Shown here piece after piece: positions 24,647 through 33,502 of a stretch of 64,000 bases of DNA. The notes beneath the pieces are model-generated. The model did no database searches, was not told the DNA's origin, and worked only from the letters and a program-made list of their open reading frames with translations. Origin of the DNA: Chryseobacterium sp. 3008163. GTDB lineage: Bacteria; Bacteroidota; Bacteroidia; Flavobacteriales; Weeksellaceae. The DNA lies in the NCBI RefSeq assembly GCF_003669035.1, contig NZ_CP033070.1, positions 620,001 through 684,000 on the forward strand, written 5' to 3'. The position numbers and the translations under genes were made by a program. Positions within the stretch are counted from its first letter, which is position 1; each line of letters begins with the position of its first letter.

Positions 24647-27502
24647 TTAGAAACTTAGATTGATTCTTGCGAAAAGAAATCTTCCATTCATCCCAAACTG
24701 CGAAACATTTCTTGAATAGACAAACTGATTAGCGTTTGATAAATCGATTGTAGCTGGAGTTCCGGAATATACAACACTTCCGTTAGCATCTACTCCTGTA
24801 GCTCTCTTAGCCGTTACCGGGCCAAAATTTTCATCCGGATAAATATCAAATAAATTATTTGCACCTACGGTAAGTTTAAATGATTTTGAAAAATTATATC
24901 CTACCGAGAAATCTGTAATGATCTTACCACCCCAAACCGGATGTTCTGTTTCTACAGCCTGTCCGTTGATCACTTCAGCCTGAACAACACCATCTCCGTT
25001 TACATCAACTGTATTTGGATCTGTTACTTCCCCGAAATAAACGTTTCTTACAAGAAAGCTTAATTTATTTATTTCGATTGAATTGTTTAGAGATGCCTTA
25101 AATCTTGGGATAGCTTCTTCAACATACACTCGGCTCGCTTCAGAATAATATCTGTTGACCTGCCCTGCATTTACCAAAACATCAGATCCATGAATATCTC
25201 CCACTCTGTTTGTTTTGGAAACTGTAACAGCAAAATCCGAATTTAATGCTACTTTACCGATATGAGCTTTGTGAGAAACTACTCCTTCAATTCCTTTAGT
25301 TTGAGTGTCTATGGCATTAGCAAAGAATGTTGCTGCGGTAGCATTTGCTGCATCAAAAGCCAACTGCAAATTTCTAAGAGGTGTACCATCTGCTTGAATT
25401 CCTGTTGGTCTTGAAAACTGATCGGTAAGAACCACTCTGTCATTCACTCTTACATAATAACCATCCAAAGTTACACTAAGCTTTGCAGCCGGAAATTTAG
25501 CTGTAAAACCTGCAGAATAACTCTTCGATTCTTCTTGCTTTAATTGTGGAATTCCCAAGATCTGTGCAGCTTTGGAATCATTAGAAAAAGTACCCACTTC
25601 GAAAGGAACTCCGCCCACAAACTGTGTAGATGTAGAATTAAAATACATTTGCTGCAACGATGGTGCTCTGAATCCTGTAGAATGAGCCGCCCTGAAATTT
25701 ATATTATCTGTAATTTTATAACGGGTAGCCAATTTATAATTAAAAGTAGAACCAAAATCTGAATAGTTTTCATAGCGTAAAGCTGCACTTACAAGCCATT
25801 TATCTGTAATATCCAATTCTGTATCTGCATAAAGAGCAACAGAATTTCGACCTTTGCTTAGAGCATTCTCAGGTCTGAATCCGGGAAACACTTGAGAACC
25901 TCCCGGTCTTGCATTTCCATAAAAATCAGTAGGTTTTAAAGAAACATCTGTAGAAGAATTCTGTATATTTCCATTGATATCATAAAGTGCCCATGAAGCT
26001 TCTTCACCATTATTTATTTTAAAATTCTCAAATCTGGCTTCAGCACCAAAAGCAAGATTAAAGCCTTTCAACCAATCGAATTTGGTATCAAAATCTGCAT
26101 TGATCGTATTTTGTGAGAAGCCAAGTCCACCTGCGTCAAAACTCGTTTTGCTCGGATAAGGTAAACTTGCATTAGCCGTATTTTCAATGGTATAATCGAA
26201 AGTATTTCTTCCAAAAGTATTGCTGATATCATAGCTTACTGCTCCTAATTTACCTTTAAAACCTGCAGCAAAAGAAACATCAATTACATCTGAAGAAATT
26301 TCCGGTAAAAAACCATTAAGATAAATAGATGTTGAAGTTCTGTTTTGATTTGGAAATCTGTAAAAACCTGCAGCATTACCATTTCTGTAAGAATATCCTC
26401 CAAAAGCATATCCTCTTACACCCGATGAAATTTCAAATTCAGAATTTACAAACAACTGACCATTGGTAAGTTTTGATTGCCCGACTCTCATATTGAAATC
26501 ATTTCTGTTTAATCCTCTATAAGCTAATTCATTATTGGTAACATCAAAATTCAGTGCGCTCTGCATCGCAGAAATAGTATTCGCATTCTGAATTTGGTTT
26601 AGCTGTTGAATTGTAAAATAAGAAACTCCTTGAGAATATTGCTTAATATAATCTAAAACCTGAGTAGAATTGGGCGTATTATTGATATTGCCAAAAAGAG
26701 AAGAAATATTCACTCCGCCATTTAAAGCACGTTGCTCAATTGCATTATACGCATTAAAAATATTTGAAGTCGTGGCTTTTGCTCTTCCGGTATCATCTCT
26801 ATTCATCAAACTACCCGTGAAATTTATAAAACCATTGCTTCCCAAATTGGTACCATAATTAAGATCAAGCTGATATTTACCTCCGTCCCAACCTCCGGAA
26901 TGATCGTTTGAACCACTGGAATTGAAACCTCCCGCTGTAATTGCTGCCGTTAAATTTTTTGTGTTCCTTTTCATTATAATGTTAATGACTCCTGCAATTG
27001 CATCAGAACCGTATTGTGCAGAAGCTCCGTCTCTTAAAACCTCAAGTCTTTCGATAGCAAAAGCCGGAACCGCATTAAGATCGGTTCCTACCGATCCTCT
27101 TCCCGGTGATCCGTTAATATTTACCAATGAAGAAGTATGTCTTCTTTTTCCGTTTAACAAAACAAGAACCTGATCCGGACCCAAACCTCTGAGCTGAGCA
27201 GGATCTATATGATCTGTTCCGTCTGCAACCGTAGTAGAATTTGATGTAAATGAAGGTGCAGCATAATTTAAAATCTGGGTAAGATCTGTTTGAGGACTTA
27301 ATACTGATTGTGAGCTTATGTTGATAACATCTACAGGAACAGGAGTGTCTGTAGCAACACGATTTTTATTTCTGGAACCTATTGTTATTTTAACCTCCTC
27401 TACTGTTTTTGTTTTTAAACTGTCAACAGTTTGAGCATTTAAACCGGTAGAAATAAAAAACAATACCCCTATAGAAATAATTTTCTGATAATTCTTCTTC
27501 AT
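24647..27502 (-). CDS. TonB-dependent outer-membrane receptor
   Basis: 951 residues with a signal peptide (KIISIGVLFFISTGLNAQ). The plug domain (about residues 55-185) shows QLRGLGPDQVLVLLNGKRRH and IERLEVLRDGASAQYGSDAI, AGVINIIMKR; the rest is a 22-strand barrel pattern ending in a C-terminal Phe (FLFARINLSF). There is no N-terminal carboxypeptidase-like domain, so it is not of the SusC type. The substrate is unknown; no SusD partner or iron gene is adjacent. It is divergent from gamma-glutamyltransferase. Confidence 0.92.
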   Translation of the reverse strand: MKKNYQKIISIGVLFFISTGLNAQTVDSLKTKTVEEVKITIGSRNKNRVATDTPVPVDVINISSQSVLSPQTDLTQILNYAAPSFTSNSTTVADGTDHIDPAQLRGLGPDQVLVLLNGKRRHTSSLVNINGSPGRGSVGTDLNAVPAFAIERLEVLRDGASAQYGSDAIAGVINIIMKRNTKNLTAAITAGGFNSSGSNDHSGGWDGGKYQLDLNYGTNLGSNGFINFTGSLMNRDDTGRAKATTSNIFNAYNAIEQRALNGGVNISSLFGNINNTPNSTQVLDYIKQYSQGVSYFTIQQLNQIQNANTISAMQSALNFDVTNNELAYRGLNRNDFNMRVGQSKLTNGQLFVNSEFEISSGVRGYAFGGYSYRNGNAAGFYRFPNQNRTSTSIYLNGFLPEISSDVIDVSFAAGFKGKLGAVSYDISNTFGRNTFDYTIENTANASLPYPSKTSFDAGGLGFSQNTINADFDTKFDWLKGFNLAFGAEARFENFKINNGEEASWALYDINGNIQNSSTDVSLKPTDFYGNARPGGSQVFPGFRPENALSKGRNSVALYADTELDITDKWLVSAALRYENYSDFGSTFNYKLATRYKITDNINFRAAHSTGFRAPSLQQMYFNSTSTQFVGGVPFEVGTFSNDSKAAQILGIPQLKQEESKSYSAGFTAKFPAAKLSVTLDGYYVRVNDRVVLTDQFSRPTGIQADGTPLRNLQLAFDAANATAATFFANAIDTQTKGIEGVVSHKAHIGKVALNSDFAVTVSKTNRVGDIHGSDVLVNAGQVNRYYSEASRVYVEEAIPRFKASLNNSIEINKLSFLVRNVYFGEVTDPNTVDVNGDGVVQAEVINGQAVETEHPVWGGKIITDFSVGYNFSKSFKLTVGANNLFDIYPDENFGPVTAKRATGVDANGSVVYSGTPATIDLSNANQFVYSRNVSQFGMNGRFLFARINLSF

Positions 27503-27669
27503 ATTTATGTTTTTGCGTTATATTTAAGTTTTCAAACATAACAATAAAAATTCAATTAAATATAATTATCAAAAACAATCTTCTAATTTTATTAAATATA
27601 ATTTAATTTATTTAACATAATTTAAATAAATTCACATTTTAAAAAATTCAAATAATTTTAAATATAATT

Positions 27670-29358
27670 ATGAAAAAAACACTAATAATAGCTATTCTTA
27701 CAACTTCTAACATTTATTTTTCTCAGTTTACTTCATTTAATATTGTAAAAGAAGTTAAAGTAAAAAACAAAGGTGTTGTGGTCTCTGCACATCCTCTTGC
27801 CAGTGAAGCCGGAGCAAAAGTTTTCAAAATAGGCGGAAATGCCTATGATGCAATTGTAGCGACACAATATGCTTTAGCTGTTGTTTATCCACAGGCTGGA
27901 AACATCGGCGGCGGTGGATTTTTGGTTGGAGTAAAAAATAACGGAGAAAAATTCACTATTGATTATCGTGAAACTGCTCCCAAAAAGGCTTCTCACAATA
28001 TGTATTTAGATAAAAAAGGAAATGCCAATACAGATTTATCCCAAAATGGCAGATTGGCAGTAGGTGTTCCCGGAAGTGTTGCCGGATTTTTTGCTACTTT
28101 AAAACACTGCAAACTTCCGATGGAAAAACTGATTCAGCCCGCAATTGATTTAGCGGATAGAGGATTTGCCATTACGGAACGGGAAGCCAATTTATTAAAC
28201 TCAAATAGAGAATATTTTCAAAAACATAATCCGTCAACCACAGTTTTCGTTAAAAATAATCCCTGGAAATCAGGAGATTTACTGATTCAAAAAGAATTGG
28301 CTGAGACTTTAAAATTAATTCAGAAGTTAGGCTTAAAAGGTTTTTATGAAGGAAGAACTGCTGAACTTTTGGTTGCTGAAATGAAGAAAGGAAACGGAAT
28401 TATCACCTTAGAAGATTTAAAAAACTATAAAGTAGCAGAAAGAAAAGCATTGGAATTTGACTATAAAGGAAATCAGATTGTATCGATGCCTTTACCCTCA
28501 AGTGGCGGAATTTTGTTAGCTCAAATGCTGAAAATGTCAGGCTATGAAAATTTAGAAAAATATCAGCACAATTCTAAAGAAGCTGTTCAGATTATGGCAG
28601 AAGCTGAAAGAAGAGCTTTTGCAGACCGTGCAGAATACATGGGTGATCCGGATTTCATCAAGGATAAGACTTCATATTTAATTTCAGACGAATATTTGAA
28701 GAATCGCTGGAAAAGTTTTAGTTTTAATAAAGCTACACCAAGTTCGGAGGTCGGAAAAATTATCAAACAACCCAAAGAATCTATAGAAACCACTCATATT
28801 TCAGTGATTGACAAAGAAGGTAATGCCGCTGCGGTTACCACCACTTTAAACGGCTTGTACGGAAGTAAAGTCGTAGTTTCTGGAGCCGGATTTTTTCTTA
28901 ATAACGAAATGGATGACTTCTCTGTAAAACCCGGAGTTCCGAATATGTTTGGAGCCGTTGGTGGCGAGGCCAATTCCATTCAGCCAAATAAAAGAATGCT
29001 GTCATCAATGACTCCGACGATTGTATTGAAAAACGAAAAACCTTATATGGTTGTTGGAACTCCCGGCGGAACAACGATTCCGACTTCTGTTTACCAATCG
29101 ATCGTAAATGTAATTGATTTTAAATTGAATGTAAACATGTCTGTCAATTCTCCTAAGTTTCATCATCAATGGCTTCCGGAAACTGTTGCTTTTGAGAAAA
29201 ACTTTCCGGAAACTACGATTATGGATTTAGAAAAACTAGGCTACAAAGCAGAAAGAGTCAATCAATTGGGAAGAACAGAAATAATTTTGATTGATGATAA
29301 TGGAACAATCAATGCTGTGGCTGATGGTCGTGGAGACGATTCTGTTGCAGTGGAATAA
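27670..29358 (+). CDS. ggt: Gamma-glutamyltransferase
   Basis: 562 residues with a signal peptide (MKKTLIIAILTTSNIYFSQ), so periplasmic. Self-processing Ntn hydrolase that cleaves glutathione and other gamma-glutamyl compounds. The autoproteolysis site is visible as ETTHISVID, with nucleophile Thr 374, plus NIGGGGFLV, DYRETAPKKAS, LPSSGGILLAQML, the later SSMTPTIV and VGTPGGTTIPTS. All expected elements are present. The dicarboxylate/amino-acid symporter gene follows about 110 bases on and could take up the released amino acids. Confidence 0.94.
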   Translation: MKKTLIIAILTTSNIYFSQFTSFNIVKEVKVKNKGVVVSAHPLASEAGAKVFKIGGNAYDAIVATQYALAVVYPQAGNIGGGGFLVGVKNNGEKFTIDYRETAPKKASHNMYLDKKGNANTDLSQNGRLAVGVPGSVAGFFATLKHCKLPMEKLIQPAIDLADRGFAITEREANLLNSNREYFQKHNPSTTVFVKNNPWKSGDLLIQKELAETLKLIQKLGLKGFYEGRTAELLVAEMKKGNGIITLEDLKNYKVAERKALEFDYKGNQIVSMPLPSSGGILLAQMLKMSGYENLEKYQHNSKEAVQIMAEAERRAFADRAEYMGDPDFIKDKTSYLISDEYLKNRWKSFSFNKATPSSEVGKIIKQPKESIETTHISVIDKEGNAAAVTTTLNGLYGSKVVVSGAGFFLNNEMDDFSVKPGVPNMFGAVGGEANSIQPNKRMLSSMTPTIVLKNEKPYMVVGTPGGTTIPTSVYQSIVNVIDFKLNVNMSVNSPKFHHQWLPETVAFEKNFPETTIMDLEKLGYKAERVNQLGRTEIILIDDNGTINAVADGRGDDSVAVE

Positions 29359-29467
29359 TTTCGAATAATATTTAACCCTCAACATTAGCTAACAACAAAC
29401 TTTTCTCAAAAGCATAAATCTTAATAGTTATTTTCTTACTTTTCAACCAGAATTAAACATATTTCTT

Positions 29468-30747
29468 GTGAGAGCAAAAAAATCTATCAGCAACTTTACT
29501 TTCAGGTGATTGTTGCGATTATTGCAGGAATTCTTTTAGGTAAATTTTATCCTGAAGTCGGTGAAAAAATGAAACCTTTGGGTGACGGATTTATCAAACT
29601 TGTCAAAATGATTATTGCTCCCGTGATTTTCATCACATTGACTTTGGGAATTGCTCACATGACCGATTTGAAAAAAGTGGGAAGAATTGCAGTGAAAGCA
29701 ATGATTTACTTTTTCACATTCTCCACTTTGGCTTTAATTATCGGATTAATTGTCGGAAACCTTTTACAGCCAGGTTCTGGATTGAATATTGATCCTGCAA
29801 GTCTGTCCGGTGACGTTTCACAATATCAGCAGAAAGCTCATGATACCACGCTGACAGGATTTATGATGAATATCATTCCGGAAACGCTTTTCAGTCCGCT
29901 GGTTGGTGACAATATCCTTCAGGTTTTGTTGGTTGCCATTCTGATGGGAGTTGCGTTGGTTTTAACCAAAGAAAAAAGCCAAAAAGTGACAGATTTTCTT
30001 CAAGATTTGGCGACACCGGTTTTTAAAATTGTACACATGTTGATGAAACTGGCTCCGATTGGGGCTTTTGGAGCAATGGCATTTACAATAGGAAAATACG
30101 GTCTGGCATCAGTTTTAAATTTAATTTTCCTTGTCGGTACTTTTTACATTACCTCTATTTTATTTGTGGTTTTGGTTTTAGGTTCTGTTGCATGGTATAA
30201 TGGTTTTAGCATTTTTAAATTAATGTATTACCTGAAAGAAGAACTTCTTTTGGTTTTGGGCACAAGTTCTTCAGAATCTGCACTGCCGGGAATCATGGAC
30301 AAACTTCAGAAAGCAGGTTGTTCTAAAGCAATTGTAGGCTTAGTGGTTCCCACAGGATATTCTTTCAATCTTGACGGAACTAATATCTATATGACTTTAG
30401 CATCCTTATTTATTGCTCAAGCTTTGAATATAGATCTTTCACTGGAAAAGCAATTAATGCTTCTTTTGGTGGCAATGTTGAGCTCGAAAGGAGCTGCTGG
30501 TGTTACCGGAGCCGGATTTGTAACTTTAGCAGCGACCTTAGCAGTAGTTCCCGAAATTCCGATTGCAGGAATGACTCTGATTTTGGGAATTGATAAATTT
30601 ATGAGTGAATGCCGTGCGTTGACAAACGTCGTTGGAAATTCTGTTGCAACAGTTGTAGTAGCCAATTGGGAAAAACAGTTAGATAAAAAGCAATTGCAAT
30701 ACTGCTTAAATAATCCAAATAAAATAGAAGAAAAACTAGAAGTTTGA
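29468..30747 (+). CDS. Dicarboxylate/amino acid:cation symporter (DAACS family), start region frameshifted
   Basis: Inner-membrane symporter of the GltP/DctA family. Motifs: [18 protein letters not shown], the serine-rich re-entrant loop [12 protein letters not shown], the [15 protein letters not shown] signature, [13 protein letters not shown] and [16 protein letters not shown]. The frame is clearly coding from [18 protein letters not shown], but no start codon lies in that frame; the GTG at 29468 would give MRAKKIYQQ only if the A7 run 29476-29482 had eight As. A shorter start at GTG 29506 would remove part of helix 1. Probably a homopolymer error. The run reads A_AAA_AAA from the GTG. Confidence 0.88.
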
Positions 30748-30846
30748 ATTTGCTGTCTGAATCACTGTAAATCGTTAATTTTTAAATTTAATTAAACTTT
30801 TTTCAAAACTGTGGCTCAAAACATAAGATTTTAAATTTAGTTTTCT

Positions 30847-30932
30847 TAAATTTGCAGTACATTATCATTGAATAATGGTAATTTTTTTTTCATCATTTGT
30901 GTTTTTAAGCCTTCTTCATTGAAGGCTTTTTG
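30847..30932 (+). promoter_or_regulatory. Leader-like unit R1: promoter element, Phe-rich micro-ORF and terminator
   Basis: TAAATTTG (30847-30854, TAnnTTTG) is followed by a 15-codon micro-ORF at 30875 (MVIFFSSFVFLSLLH, stop TGA) whose end overlaps a terminator hairpin AAGCCTTC / GAAGGCTT (30907-30928) and Ts. This has the plan of an attenuator or of a small terminated transcript. A near copy (R2) lies at 31637-31692. Its target, if any, would have been the symporter remnant and VOC gene downstream. Confidence 0.5.
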
Positions 30933-30957
30933 TTTTCTTCAAATTGTTTTCTAGTAT

Positions 30958-31086
30958 TTAACCAATGTTATCGGAAATTCTATAGCAACTGTAGTTATAG
31001 CCAATTGGGAAAAGCAATTAGATAAAAGGCAACTTCACTATTGTCTGGAAAACCCAAATGAAATTGAGAAAAAACTGGAAATCTAA
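30958..31086 (+). pseudogene. Remnant of a second DAACS symporter gene (C-terminal 42 codons)
   Basis: Reads LTNVIGNSIATVVIANWEKQ and on to KKLEI-stop, matching the C-terminus of the upstream symporter ([20 protein letters not shown]...KKLEV-stop) with many synonymous and mostly conservative changes. Nothing upstream matches the rest of the gene. It is a truncated, diverged tandem paralogue. The VOC gene starts 11 bases after its stop. Confidence 0.8.
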
Positions 31087-31097
31087 AGATTGTTTTA

Positions 31098-31568
31098 ATG
31101 AAAATTTTCGCAAAATTTATATTACTTTTTACTGCAAGTATTTTTTTAGCCTGCAACGAACAAAACAATAACAAAAATATGAATGGAAATAATCCAGTGG
31201 TATATTTCGAAATTCCCGTTACCAATATTGAACGGGCAGAGAAATTTTATACCAATGTTTTTAATTTTAAATTTGAAAAAGAAATCATAGACAATTATGA
31301 AATGATGCTTTTCCCTTTTGAAGAAACCAAAAGTGGAATTTCCGGAGCTTTGGCAAAAGGAGATGCCTATAAACCAACGAAAGAAGGAATTATTATTTAT
31401 TTTAAAACCCCAAATATTGATTCTACTTTAAAAAAAGTTTTAGAAAACAAGGGGAAACTTCTTTACCCAAGAACAGTTAATGAGAAACACGGTTTTGCAG
31501 TTGCCGAATTTGAAGACAGTGAAGGAAACCGAATTGCACTTCACGAAACCATAAAAAATGAAAATTAA
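31098..31568 (+). CDS. VOC-family (glyoxalase/bleomycin-resistance-like) lipoprotein
   Basis: 156 residues. The start MKIFAKFILLFTASIFLAC is a lipoprotein signal with Cys at residue 19, which is unusual for VOC proteins, most of which are cytoplasmic. The VOC domain follows: NPVVYFEIPVTNIERAEKFYTNVF, EMMLFPFEE, GIIIYFKTPNIDSTL, and GFAVAEFEDSEGNRIALHE. Its substrate is unknown. It lies directly behind the symporter remnant, with the R2 terminator-like repeat after it. Confidence 0.8.
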   Translation: MKIFAKFILLFTASIFLACNEQNNNKNMNGNNPVVYFEIPVTNIERAEKFYTNVFNFKFEKEIIDNYEMMLFPFEETKSGISGALAKGDAYKPTKEGIIIYFKTPNIDSTLKKVLENKGKLLYPRTVNEKHGFAVAEFEDSEGNRIALHETIKNEN

Positions 31569-31636
31569 GGTAGTTTTCTTCATTCTATATGATTAATATA
31601 AGTTCTAAATATTTACCATGTAATATATTATTGTAA

Positions 31637-31692
31637 TGATAATTTTTTCATCATTTGTGTTTTTAGCCTTCTTCATGGAAGGTTTTTTATTT
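31637..31692 (+). repeat. Leader-like unit R2 (near copy of R1)
   Basis: Shares TTTTTTCATCATTTGTGTTT and the terminator-like CCTTC...GAAGG followed by Ts with R1 (30875-30932). It opens with ATG 31637 and reads MIIFSSFVFLAFF in the same frame as the R1 micro-ORF. It ends the VOC transcript; the next gene is on the other strand, so here it can act only as a terminator. Confidence 0.55.
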
Positions 31693-31702
31693 TACAATAA
31701 TT

Positions 31703-32552
31703 TTAAATTAAAATAGTAAGACTTGAAGGCTGTACTTTGATGTGGATGGGAGATTTTATTTTGTTGAATTCACCATCAAGATGCCAATTTTTGGTATTGA
31801 CTTTAAATTCTACTTCTGAAACCGGCAAATATGTGATGTAATCATCCTCTTTCAGCTTTTTGTAAACATCCTGAATGCAAAAAGCGCCGAATACGTCAGT
31901 GGAAATTTTTTCACCAAAACCATATCTACCAAACCATCACTTTTACTAGCCATCGGAGCGATGTAAGCATTGTTCCCGAACTGGCGTGTGTTTGCGATGT
32001 TAACCATTAAATACTTGCCATTGTACTGATGGTATTTTTCATCAGCAAACTTTAATTTGATGGGTTTATAATTGAAAAATGTTTTGAGTGAAACTTTAAT
32101 GTAATTTTTGAAACCACGGTCGGTTTTTTCAAATTCTTTGACCACTTTCCCGTCAAATCCGGTTCCTGAAACATTGATGGAAAGCCGATCATTAACGGTA
32201 AACGTATCAATCTTTCTGGATTTTTTTGTTTTAATTTTTCCAACAGTTCATCTAAATTTTTGCTAAACTGTGTTTCATTAGAAAAACCATTTCCCGATCC
32301 TGCCGGAAAAATTGCTAAAATTTTATCAGTATTAATCAAATTTTTAGCAACCGTAGAAATTGTACCGTCACCCCCAATCGCCACGAAAATATCCGTATGC
32401 GAAAAATGTTTCTGAATAAATTCTTCCGTTCCAATAATCGATTCTGAAATGTAATATAAAGGATTTTCGACTTTCCTCTTCAGCTCATTGAGAAATGGCT
32501 GATAATTCTTTTTCGCCGAAAAAGGATTGATGATAAAAGCTACTTTTTCCAT
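31703..32552 (-). pseudogene. Diacylglycerol kinase-like (YegS/DAGK catalytic domain) lipid kinase, two apparent frameshifts
   Basis: The start MEKVAFIINPFSAKKNYQPFL and VAIGGDGTISTVAKNLI, FPAGSGNGFSNE are the DAGK nucleotide-binding motifs (NP, GGDGT, PxGSGN). The frame breaks at the A3 run (plus 32213-32215) and the coding continues as IDTFTVNDRLSINVSGTGFD and onward, then breaks again at the A5 run (plus 31857-31861) and continues to a TAA at 31703-31705 (LPVSEVEFKVNTKNWHLDGE). One A at each site gives one protein of about 283 residues. Two breaks in one gene could mean decay, but both are homopolymer losses like the others here. Confidence 0.78.
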
Positions 32553-32596
32553 TGCCACAAAAGTAAAAAATGCTTCCTGATTTGGAAGCATTAATA

Positions 32597-33424
32597 TTAG
32601 TTAATTTTCATTCTCTTTTTAAATTCAGGATTTACTGTTCCTTTCAGCTCTTCCCAAGATACAGGAATCACAATATCACCGGCTGCAAAAGCGGCAATTT
32701 CGTAAGGACTGTAATGAAAATAAAGATTTTTGTCATCAAAATAAAAATCTTTGTTGGCAGGAATGACATCAACCAAAAGCATCTCAGAATTATTAACCGC
32801 ACCGTCAGAATCTGTTGTTCCACTAGGAAGCTTATTAATATTTTTCATTAAAAGCTCTGATAATCTAGCCTGCGGCATTGTCGTAATATCTTTTAAATCA
32901 ATCTTTTTATTATTTTTCAAATCAAAAACTCGTGCAGCAAAAGAATAATTTCCGTGCGCACCGCCTTCGTAAGATGTAAACAGATACTCGATTTGAAGAA
33001 AATCGTCAGTTTGTGAAAGAAGCTTCATAAAAGAACCTGCTTCCCAAGTCTGTTTGTATTGGATATCCGAAATCCACTCGCTGCTTTTTTCTTTTATTGA
33101 TGAGAAATATTCTGTTTTATCTTTATCTAAAAAACTCTGCAATCCGTTTTTGGAAAAATCTGTAATGTCTTTTTTATCGTAATAAATGCTGTCTAGAAGC
33201 ACTTTGTCTTTTAAAGTGGGAAATACTAGCATTTTTGCAGCATAATTCACAGAAAGTTTATCATTAATTTTCATAGAATCAGTTACTTTAACAGAATCTA
33301 CAGTGAATTTTTCGGGGGTCTTAACTTCTGTTGTATTTGTTTGTGTATTTTGAGAATCATTCTTTTTACAAGATGCTAGAGCAAATACCGCAGAAATAGT
33401 AAAAATAGCAATGGTGTTTTTCAT
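32597..33424 (-). CDS. DUF3298/RsiV-like lipoprotein
   Basis: 275 residues with a lipobox (IAIFTISAVFALASC, Cys at residue 19) and a short Thr-rich linker. The core contains a DUF4163-like part and the DUF3298 segment SYEGGAHGNYSFAARVFDLKNN and YFHYSPYEIAAFAAGDIVIPV, as in RsiV-type periplasmic proteins. Proteins of this shape bind muropeptides or lysozyme in some bacteria; here that is only a family hint. It lies behind the DUF3857 genes, separated by a terminator. Confidence 0.75.
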   Translation of the reverse strand: MKNTIAIFTISAVFALASCKKNDSQNTQTNTTEVKTPEKFTVDSVKVTDSMKINDKLSVNYAAKMLVFPTLKDKVLLDSIYYDKKDITDFSKNGLQSFLDKDKTEYFSSIKEKSSEWISDIQYKQTWEAGSFMKLLSQTDDFLQIEYLFTSYEGGAHGNYSFAARVFDLKNNKKIDLKDITTMPQARLSELLMKNINKLPSGTTDSDGAVNNSEMLLVDVIPANKDFYFDDKNLYFHYSPYEIAAFAAGDIVIPVSWEELKGTVNPEFKKRMKIN

Positions 33425-33450
33425 AAATTATTATTTCGTTTAGCAATGCA

Positions 33451-33477
33451 AAAACCATTCAAAAGATGAATGGTTTT
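33451..33477 (-). terminator. Terminator after the second DUF3857 gene
   Basis: Perfect 10-bp stem AAAACCATTC (33451-33460) with GAATGGTTTT (33468-33477) and a 7-nt loop. On the minus strand Ts follow. Confidence 0.75.
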
Positions 33478-33502
33478 CGTTTTTATTTGATATTTGTTTA
33501 AT

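Noticed and set aside
25544..27173. Plus-strand open frames inside the TonB receptor gene
   Set aside because: Antisense shadows of a clear coding sequence.
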